The translations under genes were made by a program, and so were the position numbers. A DNA stretch of 42,909 bases from Pararcticibacter amylolyticus (GTDB lineage: Bacteria; Bacteroidota; Bacteroidia; Sphingobacteriales; Sphingobacteriaceae). Below the pieces are notes generated by a model. It worked only from the letters and a program-made list of their open reading frames with translations. It was not told the DNA's origin and did no database searches. This document shows, in pieces, positions 1-8,173 of the stretch; the stretch's first letter is position 1; each line of letters opens with the position of its first letter. The DNA lies in NCBI RefSeq assembly GCF_003130405.1, contig NZ_QEAS01000010.1, forward strand, positions 7,893 through 50,801. The letters are read 5' to 3'.

Positions 1-856
1 TAAGGTGCTTCACAGTAAGCCCATTATTAATAAGCTGTTCCAGTGAATCAATACCTATCCGAAGATGAGTTTCCACAAATTTTTCTGTAACTTTTGAATC
101 ACTTTCAGCTGTCTTAACACCTTCCGGGATCATTGGTTGATCCGATACCAGCAGCAGTGCTCCTGTAGGGATCTTATTAGCAAATCCTGTAGTAAAGATC
201 GTAGCCGTTTCCATGTCCACAGCCATTGCTCTTAGTGACTTCAGATATCTCTTGAATTCTTTATCATGCTCCCATACGCGACGGTTTGTTGTATAAACCG
301 TACCAGTCCAGTAGTCCCTGGAATGATCCCTGATAGTTGTAGAGATCGCTTTTTGCAGGGCGAACGCCGGCAGCGCAGGTACTTCAGCAGGCAGGTAATC
401 ATTAGATGTACCCTCACCTCTTATTGCTGCTATCGGAAGGATCAGATCACCTATACTGTTTTTCTTCTTTAACCCTCCGCATTTTCCAAGAAAAAGCACA
501 GCCTTTGGCTGAATGGCGCTAAGCAGATCCATCATAGTAGCCGCCAGGGGACTTCCCATCCCAAAATTGATAATGGTGATCCCGGCAGCCGAAACACTCT
601 GCATAGGTTTATCAAGCCCCATTATCGGAGCATTATCATGCCACTCAGAAAAAAGCTGCAAATACTTAGAAAAGTTAGTCAGGATAATAAATTCCGTAAA
701 CTGATTTAGCGGTCTTCCTGTATATCTCGGAAGCCAGTTAGTAACGATCTCCTCTTTGGTCTTCAAGCCTTTTTTTACCGGTGTTTCCACCTCTTTTATC
801 TTCTTTGCCTGTTCTACCACTTCAGGATCTTTCTTTATTTCCTTTTCTTCATTCAT
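1..856 (-). CDS. amn: AMP nucleosidase, 3' end cut off by window edge
   Basis: Cleaves AMP to adenine and ribose 5-phosphate in the cytoplasm, in purine salvage. Reading from the ATG at 856 gives 285 codons open to the window edge. The N-terminal ~30 residues are rich in Lys and Glu. The nucleoside-phosphorylase-like fold follows, with a GMGSP glycine motif near residue 112, GKCGG near 135, the AVDMETAT stretch near 229 that in this superfamily contacts the ribose, and SDQPM near 254. The short Bacteroidota form of the enzyme is about 290 residues, so only a few codons should be missing; the long E. coli form has an extra N-terminal domain that is absent here. It lies downstream of clpX, separated by an intrinsic terminator, so it probably has its own promoter, although I find no clear one in the ~20 bp available. 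The family call is from motif recognition only. Confidence 0.9.
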   Translation of the reverse strand, partial: MNEEKEIKKDPEVVEQAKKIKEVETPVKKGLKTKEEIVTNWLPRYTGRPLNQFTEFIILTNFSKYLQLFSEWHDNAPIMGLDKPMQSVSAAGITIINFGMGSPLAATMMDLLSAIQPKAVLFLGKCGGLKKKNSIGDLILPIAAIRGEGTSNDYLPAEVPALPAFALQKAISTTIRDHSRDYWTGTVYTTNRRVWEHDKEFKRYLKSLRAMAVDMETATIFTTGFANKIPTGALLLVSDQPMIPEGVKTAESDSKVTEKFVETHLRIGIDSLEQLINNGLTVKHL

Positions 857-876
857 AATTATAAACTTTTATATAC

Positions 877-900
877 AAAAAACCCCGAATCTCTTCGGGG
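877..900 (-). terminator. Intrinsic terminator downstream of clpX
   Basis: A perfect 7-bp GC-rich stem (CCCCGAA at 883-889 with TTCGGGG at 894-900) closes a 4-nt loop. On the minus strand it is followed directly by six T (877-882). It begins 6 bp past the clpX stop and so ends the tig-clpP-clpX transcript before amn. Confidence 0.9.
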
Positions 901-906
901 CTCTTG

Positions 907-2148
907 TTATGCAACTTTAAGTTTTTTAATATCCGACTTTGCGAACTTTTCAACCGCATAGTCGAGTGTGATAAACAACTCCTTCCCTTGCGGCTTGTCC
1001 GACGGCAGCTCAAACATTGCGTCAATCATGATAGCTTCACATATGGAACGGAGTCCCCTTGCACCAAGCTTAAACTCCATGGCCTTGTCCACTATAAACT
1101 CAAGCACTTCTTTTTCAAACTCGAGTTGTATCGTCTCGTACTCAAACAGCTTCTTGTATTGTCTGACGAGTGAATTTTTAGGTTCTGTCAAAATATTCAG
1201 CAAAGCAGCCCGGTCCAGCGGGTTCAAATGTGTAATTACTGGCAGACGACCTATAAGCTCCGGAATTAATCCGAAAGACCGAAGATCCTGGGGAGTGATG
1301 TACTTGTACAGGTTCTTAAGATCTATATTGACATCATCCTTCTTTACCTTGTAACCAACAGTTTGAGTTCTCAGACGGTTAGCAATCTTTTTCTCAATTC
1401 CATCAAAAGCTCCGCCACAGATAAACAGAATATTATTCGTGTTCACTGCTATCATCTTTTGATCAGGATGCTTGCGCCCCCCCTGAGGCGGAACATTCAC
1501 AATAGTTCCTTCCAGGATCTTAAGAAGCGCCTGCTGCACACCTTCACCCGATACATCCCTTGTAATAGATGGATTATCGCTCTTCCTTGCAATCTTATCA
1601 ACCTCATCGATATAGACGATCCCCCTCTCAGCTGCTGCTACATCATAATCAGCCGCCTGAAGAAGCCTGGTCAAAATACTCTCAACATCCTCTCCTACAT
1701 ATCCGGCCTCTGTAAGCACAGTTGCATCACAGATACAAAAAGGAACATGAAGGATTTTTGCTATAGTTTTAGCCAGTAAGGTCTTTCCCGTTCCTGTTTC
1801 CCCAACCATGATGATATTAGACTTCTCAATCTCAACCTCGTCTTTCTCAATCTTCTGGTTTAATCTCTTATAGTGGTTGTAAACAGCAACAGATAAAACC
1901 TTTTTAGCATCATCCTGACCTATTACATACTGGTCGAGATGACTCTTTATCTCAAGCGGCTTCATCAGTGTAAGCGCCGAATGAGCAGTTTTACTCTTTC
2001 TGGTAGACAGTTCCTCCGCAAGAATCTGATTAGCCTGGGCAACACATTTATCACATATGTGTGCATCAAGCCCTGCTATAAGCATCAGTGTATCCTGCTT
2101 ACCTGAACCGCAGAAAGAGCATTTTATATCCTTTGAACTTTTACTCAT
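907..2148 (-). CDS. clpX: ATP-dependent Clp protease ATP-binding subunit ClpX
   Basis: AAA+ unfoldase that recognises tagged or damaged proteins, unfolds them and feeds them to ClpP. The 413 residues match the usual length. The N-terminal zinc-binding domain has the four cysteines C10, C13, C32 and C35. The AAA+ module shows Walker A GETGTGKT (116-123), the GYVG pore loop (149-152), Walker B IVYIDE (about 177-182) and the sensor-2 motif GARGLRS near residue 369. The ClpP-docking loop reads VGY rather than the IGF of proteobacteria. The start codon lies inside the end of clpP (8-bp overlap), which implies translational coupling. Order of transcription is tig, clpP, clpX, as in many bacteria. 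Confidence 0.98.
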   Translation of the reverse strand: MSKSSKDIKCSFCGSGKQDTLMLIAGLDAHICDKCVAQANQILAEELSTRKSKTAHSALTLMKPLEIKSHLDQYVIGQDDAKKVLSVAVYNHYKRLNQKIEKDEVEIEKSNIIMVGETGTGKTLLAKTIAKILHVPFCICDATVLTEAGYVGEDVESILTRLLQAADYDVAAAERGIVYIDEVDKIARKSDNPSITRDVSGEGVQQALLKILEGTIVNVPPQGGRKHPDQKMIAVNTNNILFICGGAFDGIEKKIANRLRTQTVGYKVKKDDVNIDLKNLYKYITPQDLRSFGLIPELIGRLPVITHLNPLDRAALLNILTEPKNSLVRQYKKLFEYETIQLEFEKEVLEFIVDKAMEFKLGARGLRSICEAIMIDAMFELPSDKPQGKELFITLDYAVEKFAKSDIKKLKVA

Positions 2149-2845
2149 TGTTTACTTTGTTTTCCCCAAGGACTTCATCAATCATTCCGAATTCCTTAGC
2201 TTCACTTGCAATCATCCAATAGTCCCTGTCCGAAGCATCGTGAACTTTCTGATATTCCTGTCCCGAGTGACTTGAAATAATATCGTAAAGCTCTCTCTTC
2301 AGCTTTAAAATCTCGCGGGCTGTAATCTCGATGTCAGATGCCTGCCCCTGCACTCCTCCAAGAGGTTGATGAATCATTACTCTTGAATGAGATAATGCGG
2401 CTCTTTTACCGGCAGCTCCCGCGCAAAGTAGAACAGCAGCCATTGAAGCAGCCATACCTGTACAGATTGTTGCAACATCCGGCGAAATATATTGCATGGT
2501 ATCATATATTCCTAAGCCGGCATACACCGACCCTCCTGGAGAGTTCACATAAATCTGAATATCGCGTTTCGCATCAGTCGACTGAAGAAACAACAACTGA
2601 GCCTGAATGATGTTCGCATTACTATCATAAATCGCATCCCCAAGGAAGATAATTCTGTCCATCATCAACCTCGAGAAAACATCCATCTGCGCAACATTAA
2701 GCTGGCGCTCCTCGATAATATAAGGAGTCATTGACATAGGAAGAGCGTTTTTTTCTACCCTGGCAATGAAACTATCTACATGCTGACTGCCGATGCGATG
2801 ATGTTTAACTGCGTATTTACGAAATTCGTTTTTATCAATATTCAT
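2141..2845 (-). CDS. clpP: ATP-dependent Clp protease proteolytic subunit ClpP
   Basis: Serine protease that forms the tetradecameric chamber which degrades substrates delivered by ClpX. The catalytic triad is visible: Ser134 in GMAAS, His159 in MIHQP and Asp208 in SDRDYW, plus the NSPGG segment (101-105) that forms the oxyanion strand. At 234 residues it is somewhat longer than the ~200-residue E. coli protein because of an N-terminal extension of about 30 residues, common in Bacteroidota and probably removed in part. The gene overlaps clpX by 8 bp. It lies 106 bp downstream of tig, and I see no convincing promoter or terminator in that gap, so co-transcription with tig is likely. Confidence 0.98.
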   Translation of the reverse strand: MNIDKNEFRKYAVKHHRIGSQHVDSFIARVEKNALPMSMTPYIIEERQLNVAQMDVFSRLMMDRIIFLGDAIYDSNANIIQAQLLFLQSTDAKRDIQIYVNSPGGSVYAGLGIYDTMQYISPDVATICTGMAASMAAVLLCAGAAGKRAALSHSRVMIHQPLGGVQGQASDIEITAREILKLKRELYDIISSHSGQEYQKVHDASDRDYWMIASEAKEFGMIDEVLGENKVNNE

Positions 2846-2951
2846 TCGATTAAAAGTTATGTGGTTACTAAGTTAATTTAATTCATGTACAATGCCGGTA
2901 ATAATTCTGTAAAAGATTAATGGCATAAGTACCACTTATAACCAATATCTT

Positions 2952-4298
2952 TTAATTCAGTTCCAGAAACTTGCTATATTCTATGTCCTGCTTATCTAAT
3001 GTAACAACAGTTTTCAGGAAATCAAGGACTTTCGCAGTCTTCACCTCTTCAAAGATCTTGTTTGCATTTTCCTTGTTCTGTAAAAACTGAACAGTATACT
3101 GTGCCAACTGATCTTCAGGAAGAGCCTGAGGACTATACATCTTGAACTGAGCATCTAATCTTTGTTTTGCCGTTTCAAAGACGTCTTCATACTTAATTTC
3201 CAGGCTATTTGCAGTGATAACTTTGTTTTCAATGAGAGTCCATCTCAAATTACGCGCAAAATCATCGTACCCTTTTTCCAGCTCATCATCCGTCAAATTC
3301 TGATTAGTAGCCTTCAGCCAGCGTTTCAGAAAATCATCAGGGAGCTCAAGCTGAAACTTTTCAAGTCCGAATTTTACAATATCATTATGCAGTTTCTGGT
3401 CTGCATTCTGAGCCATCATAGATTCGATTTCCGCGCGGATTTTCTCTACAAACTCTTCCTCACTTGTCACCACACCAGCACCAAACAGCTTGTCGAAAAA
3501 CTCCTGATCCAAATCAGCTTCTTCCAGCCTGTTAACATTTTTTACAGTAAGGCTGAATTTCGATTTAAGCTCACGGGCGTCCTCTTCAGAAATATTCAGA
3601 AGCTTCGAAATCTGAAATGCATCACCATCAAATGCTTTCTGAACATCTAATTCAACAACATCATCCTTTTTAAGACCGGTTAACGACTTCTTGATCTCTT
3701 CGTCCTTTATCTGGTCGAGTCTCACAGAAGCTGTGCTGTTTATTCCATCTTCAAAAACAGAGCCATCCGGAGATAACTGCGCCAACTGGGCATAAAGAAC
3801 ATCGTCATCTGACGAAACTTCCGGATTTGACATTTTGCCATAACTTTTTCTCAGGTTTTTAATCCTTGATTGAAGTGTTTCTTCATCTGCCTGGATATTG
3901 TAATAAACAAGCTTATCAGCCGAAGAGAAATCCAGTTCGAACTCAGGAGCAAGCCCAATCTCGTAATCAAACTCGAAATCGTCATTGTAATCCCAGTTAA
4001 ACTCTTTACTTTCATCTACTTTAGGAAGCGGCTGCCCAAGAACATCGAGTTTACTTTCAGTAATATAGTTTGTAAGAGAATCGTTCAGGAGGTTATTTAT
4101 CTCATCAACCAGTATACTTTTGCCGTACATCTTTTTAATATGTGCAGACGGCACCATACCGGGTCTGAAACCAGGAAGTTTTGCCTTCTTCGCCTGGACC
4201 TTAATAGCCTTCTCAACCCTATCGCGGTAGTCTTCAGGTTTAATACTTACTTTAACTACAGTGTTCAGGTTATCGATTTTCTCTTGTGTGATATTCAT
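2952..4298 (-). CDS. tig: Trigger factor, ribosome-associated chaperone
   Basis: Binds near the ribosome exit tunnel and shields nascent chains. The N-terminal domain carries the ribosome-docking signature as GFRPGMVP (43-50), a variant of the proteobacterial GFRKGKVP. The middle third (about 150-250) occupies the place of the FKBP-type prolyl isomerase domain but I cannot see the usual FKBP active-site aromatic residues, so isomerase activity may be weak or absent, as expected for the Bacteroidota form. The C-terminal ~200 residues are helical, charged and chaperone-like. Length 448 is normal. The gene leads the tig-clpP-clpX run and lies just downstream of the tRNA-Leu gene and its terminator. 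Confidence 0.93.
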   Translation of the reverse strand: MNITQEKIDNLNTVVKVSIKPEDYRDRVEKAIKVQAKKAKLPGFRPGMVPSAHIKKMYGKSILVDEINNLLNDSLTNYITESKLDVLGQPLPKVDESKEFNWDYNDDFEFDYEIGLAPEFELDFSSADKLVYYNIQADEETLQSRIKNLRKSYGKMSNPEVSSDDDVLYAQLAQLSPDGSVFEDGINSTASVRLDQIKDEEIKKSLTGLKKDDVVELDVQKAFDGDAFQISKLLNISEEDARELKSKFSLTVKNVNRLEEADLDQEFFDKLFGAGVVTSEEEFVEKIRAEIESMMAQNADQKLHNDIVKFGLEKFQLELPDDFLKRWLKATNQNLTDDELEKGYDDFARNLRWTLIENKVITANSLEIKYEDVFETAKQRLDAQFKMYSPQALPEDQLAQYTVQFLQNKENANKIFEEVKTAKVLDFLKTVVTLDKQDIEYSKFLELN

Positions 4299-4329
4299 TT
4301 TGCGACATTTAATTCATTTAGCTCTATAC

Positions 4330-4359
4330 AAAAATTCCCCCCGCTCTGCGGAGGGAATT
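4330..4359 (-). terminator. Intrinsic terminator after tRNA-Leu
   Basis: Inverted repeat 4333-4344 against 4348-4359 with a 3-nt loop and one C/A mismatch (4340/4352). The AATTCCC arm pairs with GGGAATT. On the minus strand it runs into a T tract (complement of 4330-4334). It starts 3 bp past the tRNA 3' end and therefore probably ends the tRNA transcript; some read-through into tig is possible. Confidence 0.7.
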
Positions 4360-4362
4360 AAG

Positions 4363-4444
4363 TGCGGAAGAAGGGACTCGAACCCCCACGCCTCTCGGCG
4401 CCAGATCCTAAGTCTGGTGCGGCTACCAATTACGCCACTTCCGC
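4363..4444 (-). tRNA. tRNA-Leu (anticodon UAG)
   Basis: The minus strand folds as a class II tRNA of 82 nt. The acceptor stem pairs GCGGAAG (4438-4444 read in reverse complement) with CTTCCGC, with discriminator A at 4363. The anticodon stem CCAGA/TCTGG holds the 7-nt loop CTTAGGA, giving anticodon TAG. The long variable arm has a CGCC/GGCG-type stem, and the T arm contains GGTTCGAGTCC. The CCA end is not encoded. A matching promoter lies just upstream and a terminator just downstream, so this is a single-gene transcript. Confidence 0.97.
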
Positions 4445-4468
4445 ATTAGGATTAATTAATTTGGAATG

Positions 4469-4499
4469 CAAAAGTACGTTTTCCTCGCATATCTTCCAA
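4469..4499 (-). promoter_or_regulatory. Bacteroidota-type promoter for tRNA-Leu
   Basis: On the minus strand the -7 element TACTTTTG (4476 down to 4469) fits TAnnTTTG exactly. A TTG (4499-4497) lies 20 bp upstream, the spacing of the -33 element in this phylum. The predicted start is about 15-20 nt upstream of the mature tRNA 5' end. This is the best promoter match I found in the window. Confidence 0.75.
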
Positions 4500-4590
4500 T
4501 ATTTTTTTTCCAAAAGATTAAATAAAAAACATATCTCATTGTTTATCTGAAAGATGCAGTTATCAAAAAAAGAGGGAAAAGTTAAATTCA

Positions 4591-5475
4591 TTATGCAATA
4601 CCGCCTATTCGCGTATATTTTACTATCCGGCTATGCAGAATTTCCGGATCAAAGGGCTTGGTAAGAACTTCGTCAGCTCCGGATCTCAGCGCTTCAGTTC
4701 TCTCTTCTTCCAGGATAGACGCCGTCAGTGAAATGATCGGAATCCTATTAATTTCATCTGTCTGCTGCGATCTTATTATCCTGGTCGCTTCAAATCCACC
4801 CATCACAGGCATATAGGTATCCATCAGGATCAGATCGTATTTATTCTCACTTACTTTAGCAAGCACCATCTCGCCGTTATCTGCTATATCTACATCAATG
4901 TTCCAGGAAGACAATACTTTTTTTATCATAAACTGGCTGATGGAATTATCTTCCGCAACCAGTATACGTAGATTTTCAAACTTACTAAGCTCCTTCCGAA
5001 CACTCTTCCTCTCCGGAACACACCTGTCCTTCAGAAGCGTAAGTTCATTTTGAACCCTGCCAGCCTCTGCCTTTTGCTGTTCCAGCTCATTCTTAAGCCT
5101 CACTAATGAAAGAAAAAGATCAAATTTAGCATTGACGATATCCGGATTTAAAGGCTTATATAAATAATCAACCCTGCCAACAGAAAACCGGTTAAACGTA
5201 TTGCGCGAACCAATCAGATTCGTAGTCAGAAATATAAAGGACATATCCTTCAAATAACTGACACTATTAATATTTTTAACAACCGACAGATCGGTCATTT
5301 CAGCCATCTCAAGATCCACAACGGCAATAGCAATACTGTCCTCCGAACAAACTTTAAGAGCCTCGGCAACGCTGGAGGTTTTCACCAGTTCAACATTATC
5401 GCGTTTTAATAATGTCTCAAGTAAAAGAACATCTTCTGTCTTTTCACAGACCAACAAAACCTTCATCATGTTCAT
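4591..5475 (-). CDS. Double-receiver response regulator, no output domain
   Basis: Two CheY-like receiver domains joined by a coiled-coil linker (about 127-165). The first (4-125) keeps the phosphoacceptor Asp54 and Lys107 but its acidic pocket reads CE instead of the usual pair of acids, so it may be poorly phosphorylated. The second (169-290) is canonical: E175/D176, Asp219 in LMDTYMP, Thr251 and Lys273. There is no DNA-binding or enzymatic domain, so it would act through protein contacts or as a relay. The ATG at 5475 is used, but ATG codons at 5469 and 5466 are equally possible. A TAAATTTG box (5488-5481) lies only 5 bp upstream of the first ATG. No partner kinase is adjacent; the hybrid kinase 2.7 kb away is a candidate. 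Homologues may be annotated simply as response regulators. Confidence 0.85.
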   Translation of the reverse strand: MNMMKVLLVCEKTEDVLLLETLLKRDNVELVKTSSVAEALKVCSEDSIAIAVVDLEMAEMTDLSVVKNINSVSYLKDMSFIFLTTNLIGSRNTFNRFSVGRVDYLYKPLNPDIVNAKFDLFLSLVRLKNELEQQKAEAGRVQNELTLLKDRCVPERKSVRKELSKFENLRILVAEDNSISQFMIKKVLSSWNIDVDIADNGEMVLAKVSENKYDLILMDTYMPVMGGFEATRIIRSQQTDEINRIPIISLTASILEEERTEALRSGADEVLTKPFDPEILHSRIVKYTRIGGIA

Positions 5476-5480
5476 CGTAT

Positions 5481-5488
5481 CAAATTTA
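5481..5488 (-). promoter_or_regulatory. Possible -7 element before the double-receiver gene
   Basis: TAAATTTG on the minus strand fits TAnnTTTG. No TTG stands 19-21 bp upstream, so support is partial. If used, the transcript would start within a few bases of the first ATG, favouring a leaderless message or use of the ATG at 5469/5466. Confidence 0.35.
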
Positions 5489-5719
5489 GTCTTTGCTATT
5501 CATGAATACTATGACATAAGTCAATTTACGGCTAAAAAAAGCTATTAATCGACAAACGCCTGGTATCTAATCATTATTCCGGCATTAAACCGCCGCACAA
5601 CGCTCAGTCCTGTATACGTTTTTGCCTGTTAAAAAGGTTTCAAAAATCAAGTTACACTTTACAAAAACTCTTTATCACCTCCCCTGTTAAAACGTAAAAC
5701 AACCTTAAAACTAAATACC
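5489..5719. other. Intergenic region between divergent genes
   Basis: About 230 bp that must carry the promoter of the rightward ferritin-like genes. It is AT-rich. A near match to a -7 box (a TACG followed by a T run and G near 5620-5629) is present but has extra bases. I see no open frame, repeat or hairpin that I would call. Confidence 0.4.
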
Positions 5720-6259
5720 ATGAAAAAACAAGAATCAAAGACAAGCAACATGCAAATGGAAGAGTCAGGGTTAAAAAACCTGTTTAAAGATGAACTAAAA
5801 GACATCTATTGGGCTGAAAAACACCTGGCAAAAGCACTGCCGAAGATGGCAAAAGGAGCTACTTCTGAAGAGTTGAGGACATCTATTGAGCAGCATTTAA
5901 CCGAAACGGAAAATCAGATAGCCAGACTCGAACAGGTCTTCGAAATACTGGGAGTAAAAGCTGCGGGTAAAAAATGCGAAGCCATGGAAGGGCTCGTTGA
6001 AGAAGGCAAAACCATGCTGGAAGAAACCGAAACCGGAAGTATGACCCGAGATGCGGCTATTATCTCTTCTGCGCAAAAAATAGAGCACTACGAAATAGCG
6101 TCTTATGGCACTCTTCGCACCCTCGCTAATACCCTTGGACTTACAGAGGCTGCAAATCTTCTTGAGCAAACACTGAACGAAGAAAAGAACACAGATGTGA
6201 AGTTAACACAAATCGCTGAAAGCTTTGTTAACGAATCTGCAGGTAGCGAAAAAGAATAG
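5720..6259 (+). CDS. DUF892 / YciE-type ferritin-like protein
   Basis: Ferritin-like four-helix-bundle protein of the DUF892 (YciE) family, 179 residues against a family norm of 160-190. After a 15-residue charged start, the conserved opening LKNLFKDELKDIYWAEKHL (about 19-37) is typical. Two repeats of acidic/His positions follow: EQHLTETENQIARLEQVF (about 57-74) and AQKIEHYEIASYGTLRTLA (about 117-135), where E and H residues could bind two metals. Members are induced by osmotic, starvation or oxidative stress, but their biochemical role is not settled. The next gene, 12 bp downstream, encodes another four-helix protein, and both probably form one transcript. No signal peptide, so cytoplasmic. 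Confidence 0.9.
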   Translation: MKKQESKTSNMQMEESGLKNLFKDELKDIYWAEKHLAKALPKMAKGATSEELRTSIEQHLTETENQIARLEQVFEILGVKAAGKKCEAMEGLVEEGKTMLEETETGSMTRDAAIISSAQKIEHYEIASYGTLRTLANTLGLTEAANLLEQTLNEEKNTDVKLTQIAESFVNESAGSEKE

Positions 6260-6271
6260 CCTGAAAATTAT

Positions 6272-6730
6272 ATGGAAAACACGAATGAAAGAACAGTAGC
6301 CAATTTAAAACATCTTCTTTCTATATGTAATGATGGAAAAGAAGGATATAAAACTGCTGCTCAAAATTCTGACTCAGATGAACTCAAAGCACTCTTCTCA
6401 ACCTACTCAATCCAGCGGGCAGGTTTTGAGATGGAGTTAAAGAAGTGTATTCATCAGTGCAACGCCGATCCGGATAATGAGATCGGAGGCCCGCTGGGCG
6501 TTCTTCACAGGGCCTGGATGGAGATCAAGACAATGCTGACCGCCAACGATAACAAAGCCATACTGGAAGCTTGTGTTACGGGTGAAAAAGCAGCAGTAGA
6601 GTCTTATTCAAAAGCGCTGGAAGATCCGGAACTTCAGACAGAGGTCAGGGAAATCCTGCTCGTACAATTAAACGGTGTCAGAGACTGCCTAAAGAATATT
6701 GAGTCACTTCAGCAGCGCTATGCTGCTTAA
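6272..6730 (+). CDS. DUF2383 / PA2169-type four-helix-bundle protein
   Basis: 152-residue protein matching the PA2169 family (DUF2383, ferritin-like superfamily). Typical features are the opening NLKHLLSICNDGKEGYKTAA (about 11-30), the central GGPLGVLHRAWMEIK (about 73-87) and the late CVTGEKAAVESYSKAL (about 101-116), with a ferritin-like spread of Glu residues. The function is unknown; in this phylum it often accompanies DUF892 proteins and stress genes. It starts 12 bp after the DUF892 gene and ends just before a strong terminator, so the two form a closed two-gene operon. Confidence 0.88.
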   Translation: MENTNERTVANLKHLLSICNDGKEGYKTAAQNSDSDELKALFSTYSIQRAGFEMELKKCIHQCNADPDNEIGGPLGVLHRAWMEIKTMLTANDNKAILEACVTGEKAAVESYSKALEDPELQTEVREILLVQLNGVRDCLKNIESLQQRYAA

Positions 6731-6739
6731 AAATTCGGA

Positions 6740-6772
6740 AATGGGGTGCATACTTTATGCCCCCATTTTTTT
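6740..6772 (+). terminator. Intrinsic terminator after the ferritin-like operon
   Basis: The stem pairs ATGGGG-T-GCATA (6741-6752) with TATGCCCCCAT (6756-6766); the single T is bulged. It is followed by a run of seven T (6766-6772). It lies 10 bp past the stop codon of the DUF2383 gene. Confidence 0.88.
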
Positions 6773-6803
6773 CGGCTAATCCCGATTAATATTCAGCTTT
6801 TCT

Positions 6804-6811
6804 TATTTTTG
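6804..6811 (+). promoter_or_regulatory. Possible -7 element for the sigma-54 regulator gene
   Basis: TATTTTTG fits TAnnTTTG and lies 29 bp upstream of the ATG at 6841. No TTG is found 19-21 bp upstream, because that position falls next to the preceding terminator. A TATAAT 8 bp further downstream is probably fortuitous in this phylum. Confidence 0.4.
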
Positions 6812-6840
6812 TCACGGGGTATAATAGCCCCTTTTCTAAT

Positions 6841-8169
6841 ATGGCCGATATCTTACTGGTTGAAGACGATACAACATTTTCCCTGATCCTTGAAAACTAT
6901 TTACAAAAAAAAGGGCATAAGATTGTAGCTAAATATGATGTTAAGAGTGGTATAAAAGCACTCGAACAGAAACAATTCGATCTTCTCTTGCTTGATTATC
7001 GTCTTCCTGATGGAAATGGACTCCAGGTATTGTCTGCCGCCGGAGAAAAAGGACAACAAGTTCCGGCAGTTATCATGACCAGCTTTAATGATGTAAGAAC
7101 TGCAGTGAGGGCAATGAGATCAGGAGCGTTCGATTACATCACTAAGCCGGTGAACCCAGATGAACTCAGCATGATTCTGAACGAAGCTCTCGAAGAGAAA
7201 GAGCCGGCTCAACCTAAACGAAAAAGCTCGCCATCTCCGTTTATAGAAGGAGAAAGCGAAGCATCCAGGAAACTTCACGAATATATCGGACTCGTTGCCC
7301 CTACTGATATGACGATCATCATCCAGGGGGAAAGTGGAACGGGGAAAGAATATGTAGCCAGTTCGATTCATAAGGCGAGTAAAAGAACGGATCAGCCGTT
7401 TATCGCTATCGACTGCGGATCTTTATCCAAAGATCTTGCAGCGAGTGAATTATTCGGGCACATAAAAGGCGCTTTCACCGGAGCCCTGCAGGACAAAAAA
7501 GGCCAGTTTGAAGCAGCAAACGGCGGAACGCTTTTCCTTGATGAAGTTGGCAATCTCAGCTACGATGTTCAGGTTCAACTATTAAGGGCCATACAGGAAA
7601 GGGTCATTCAGCCGCTTGGCAGCAACAACCGGATAAAAGTAGATGTACGGATCATCACTGCTACCAATGAAGATTTGTTAAGCGCAGTCAGCAAAGGGGA
7701 TTTCCGTGAAGATCTTTATCACCGCCTGAATGAGTTTAAAATCCAGGTCCCGGCGCTCAGGAACCGGGAAAACGATCTCTCTATATTTATAAAGCATTTT
7801 ATTGACCTCGCTAACACAGAACTCGACCGGAATGTTAAACGGCTTTCACCCGAAGTGAGCGGAATTCTAATGAAATACGACTGGCCGGGAAACCTGCGGG
7901 AACTTAAAAACGTGATTAAAAGGATGGTGCTGCTCACAAAAGGAGAAGAAGCAGGAGTAGAAGCTCTGCCGGACGAAATGATAAGCTCCGTTAATCAGGT
8001 TTCAAAACCGTCTGGTTCTGATCTTAAAGCGATCAACGAGGCAAACGAAAAAGAGCTGATCATTGAGACTCTCAGGAAAGTGAAATACAACAAATCGCAG
8101 GCAGCCAAACTGCTTAACATAGATCGCACAACCCTTTACAATAAAATAGAAAAATACCAGATAGAATAA
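6841..8169 (+). CDS. Sigma-54-dependent NtrC-family response regulator
   Basis: Three-domain enhancer-binding activator. The receiver (1-118) has D9/D10, phosphoacceptor Asp52 and Lys102. The AAA+ domain (about 135-365) has Walker A GESGTGKE (163-170), the sigma-54-contacting GAFTGA loop (210-215), Walker B LFLDE (231-235) and the arginine-rich segment after FREDLYHRL (about 288-296). A FIS-type helix-turn-helix ends the protein (about 416-440, NKSQAAKLLNIDRTTLYNKI). It should activate sigma-54 promoters when phosphorylated. The gene is convergent with, and only 4 bp from, a hybrid histidine kinase on the other strand; the pairing suggests but does not prove a phosphorelay. Target genes are not evident in the window. 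Confidence 0.95.
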   Translation: MADILLVEDDTTFSLILENYLQKKGHKIVAKYDVKSGIKALEQKQFDLLLLDYRLPDGNGLQVLSAAGEKGQQVPAVIMTSFNDVRTAVRAMRSGAFDYITKPVNPDELSMILNEALEEKEPAQPKRKSSPSPFIEGESEASRKLHEYIGLVAPTDMTIIIQGESGTGKEYVASSIHKASKRTDQPFIAIDCGSLSKDLAASELFGHIKGAFTGALQDKKGQFEAANGGTLFLDEVGNLSYDVQVQLLRAIQERVIQPLGSNNRIKVDVRIITATNEDLLSAVSKGDFREDLYHRLNEFKIQVPALRNRENDLSIFIKHFIDLANTELDRNVKRLSPEVSGILMKYDWPGNLRELKNVIKRMVLLTKGEEAGVEALPDEMISSVNQVSKPSGSDLKAINEANEKELIIETLRKVKYNKSQAAKLLNIDRTTLYNKIEKYQIE

Positions 8170-8173
8170 GCTT

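Noticed and set aside
6820-6826. TATAAT as a -10 box for the sigma-54 regulator gene
   Set aside because: Bacteroidota primary sigma factor prefers TAnnTTTG, a match to which lies just upstream, and no TTGACA-like element is placed correctly.
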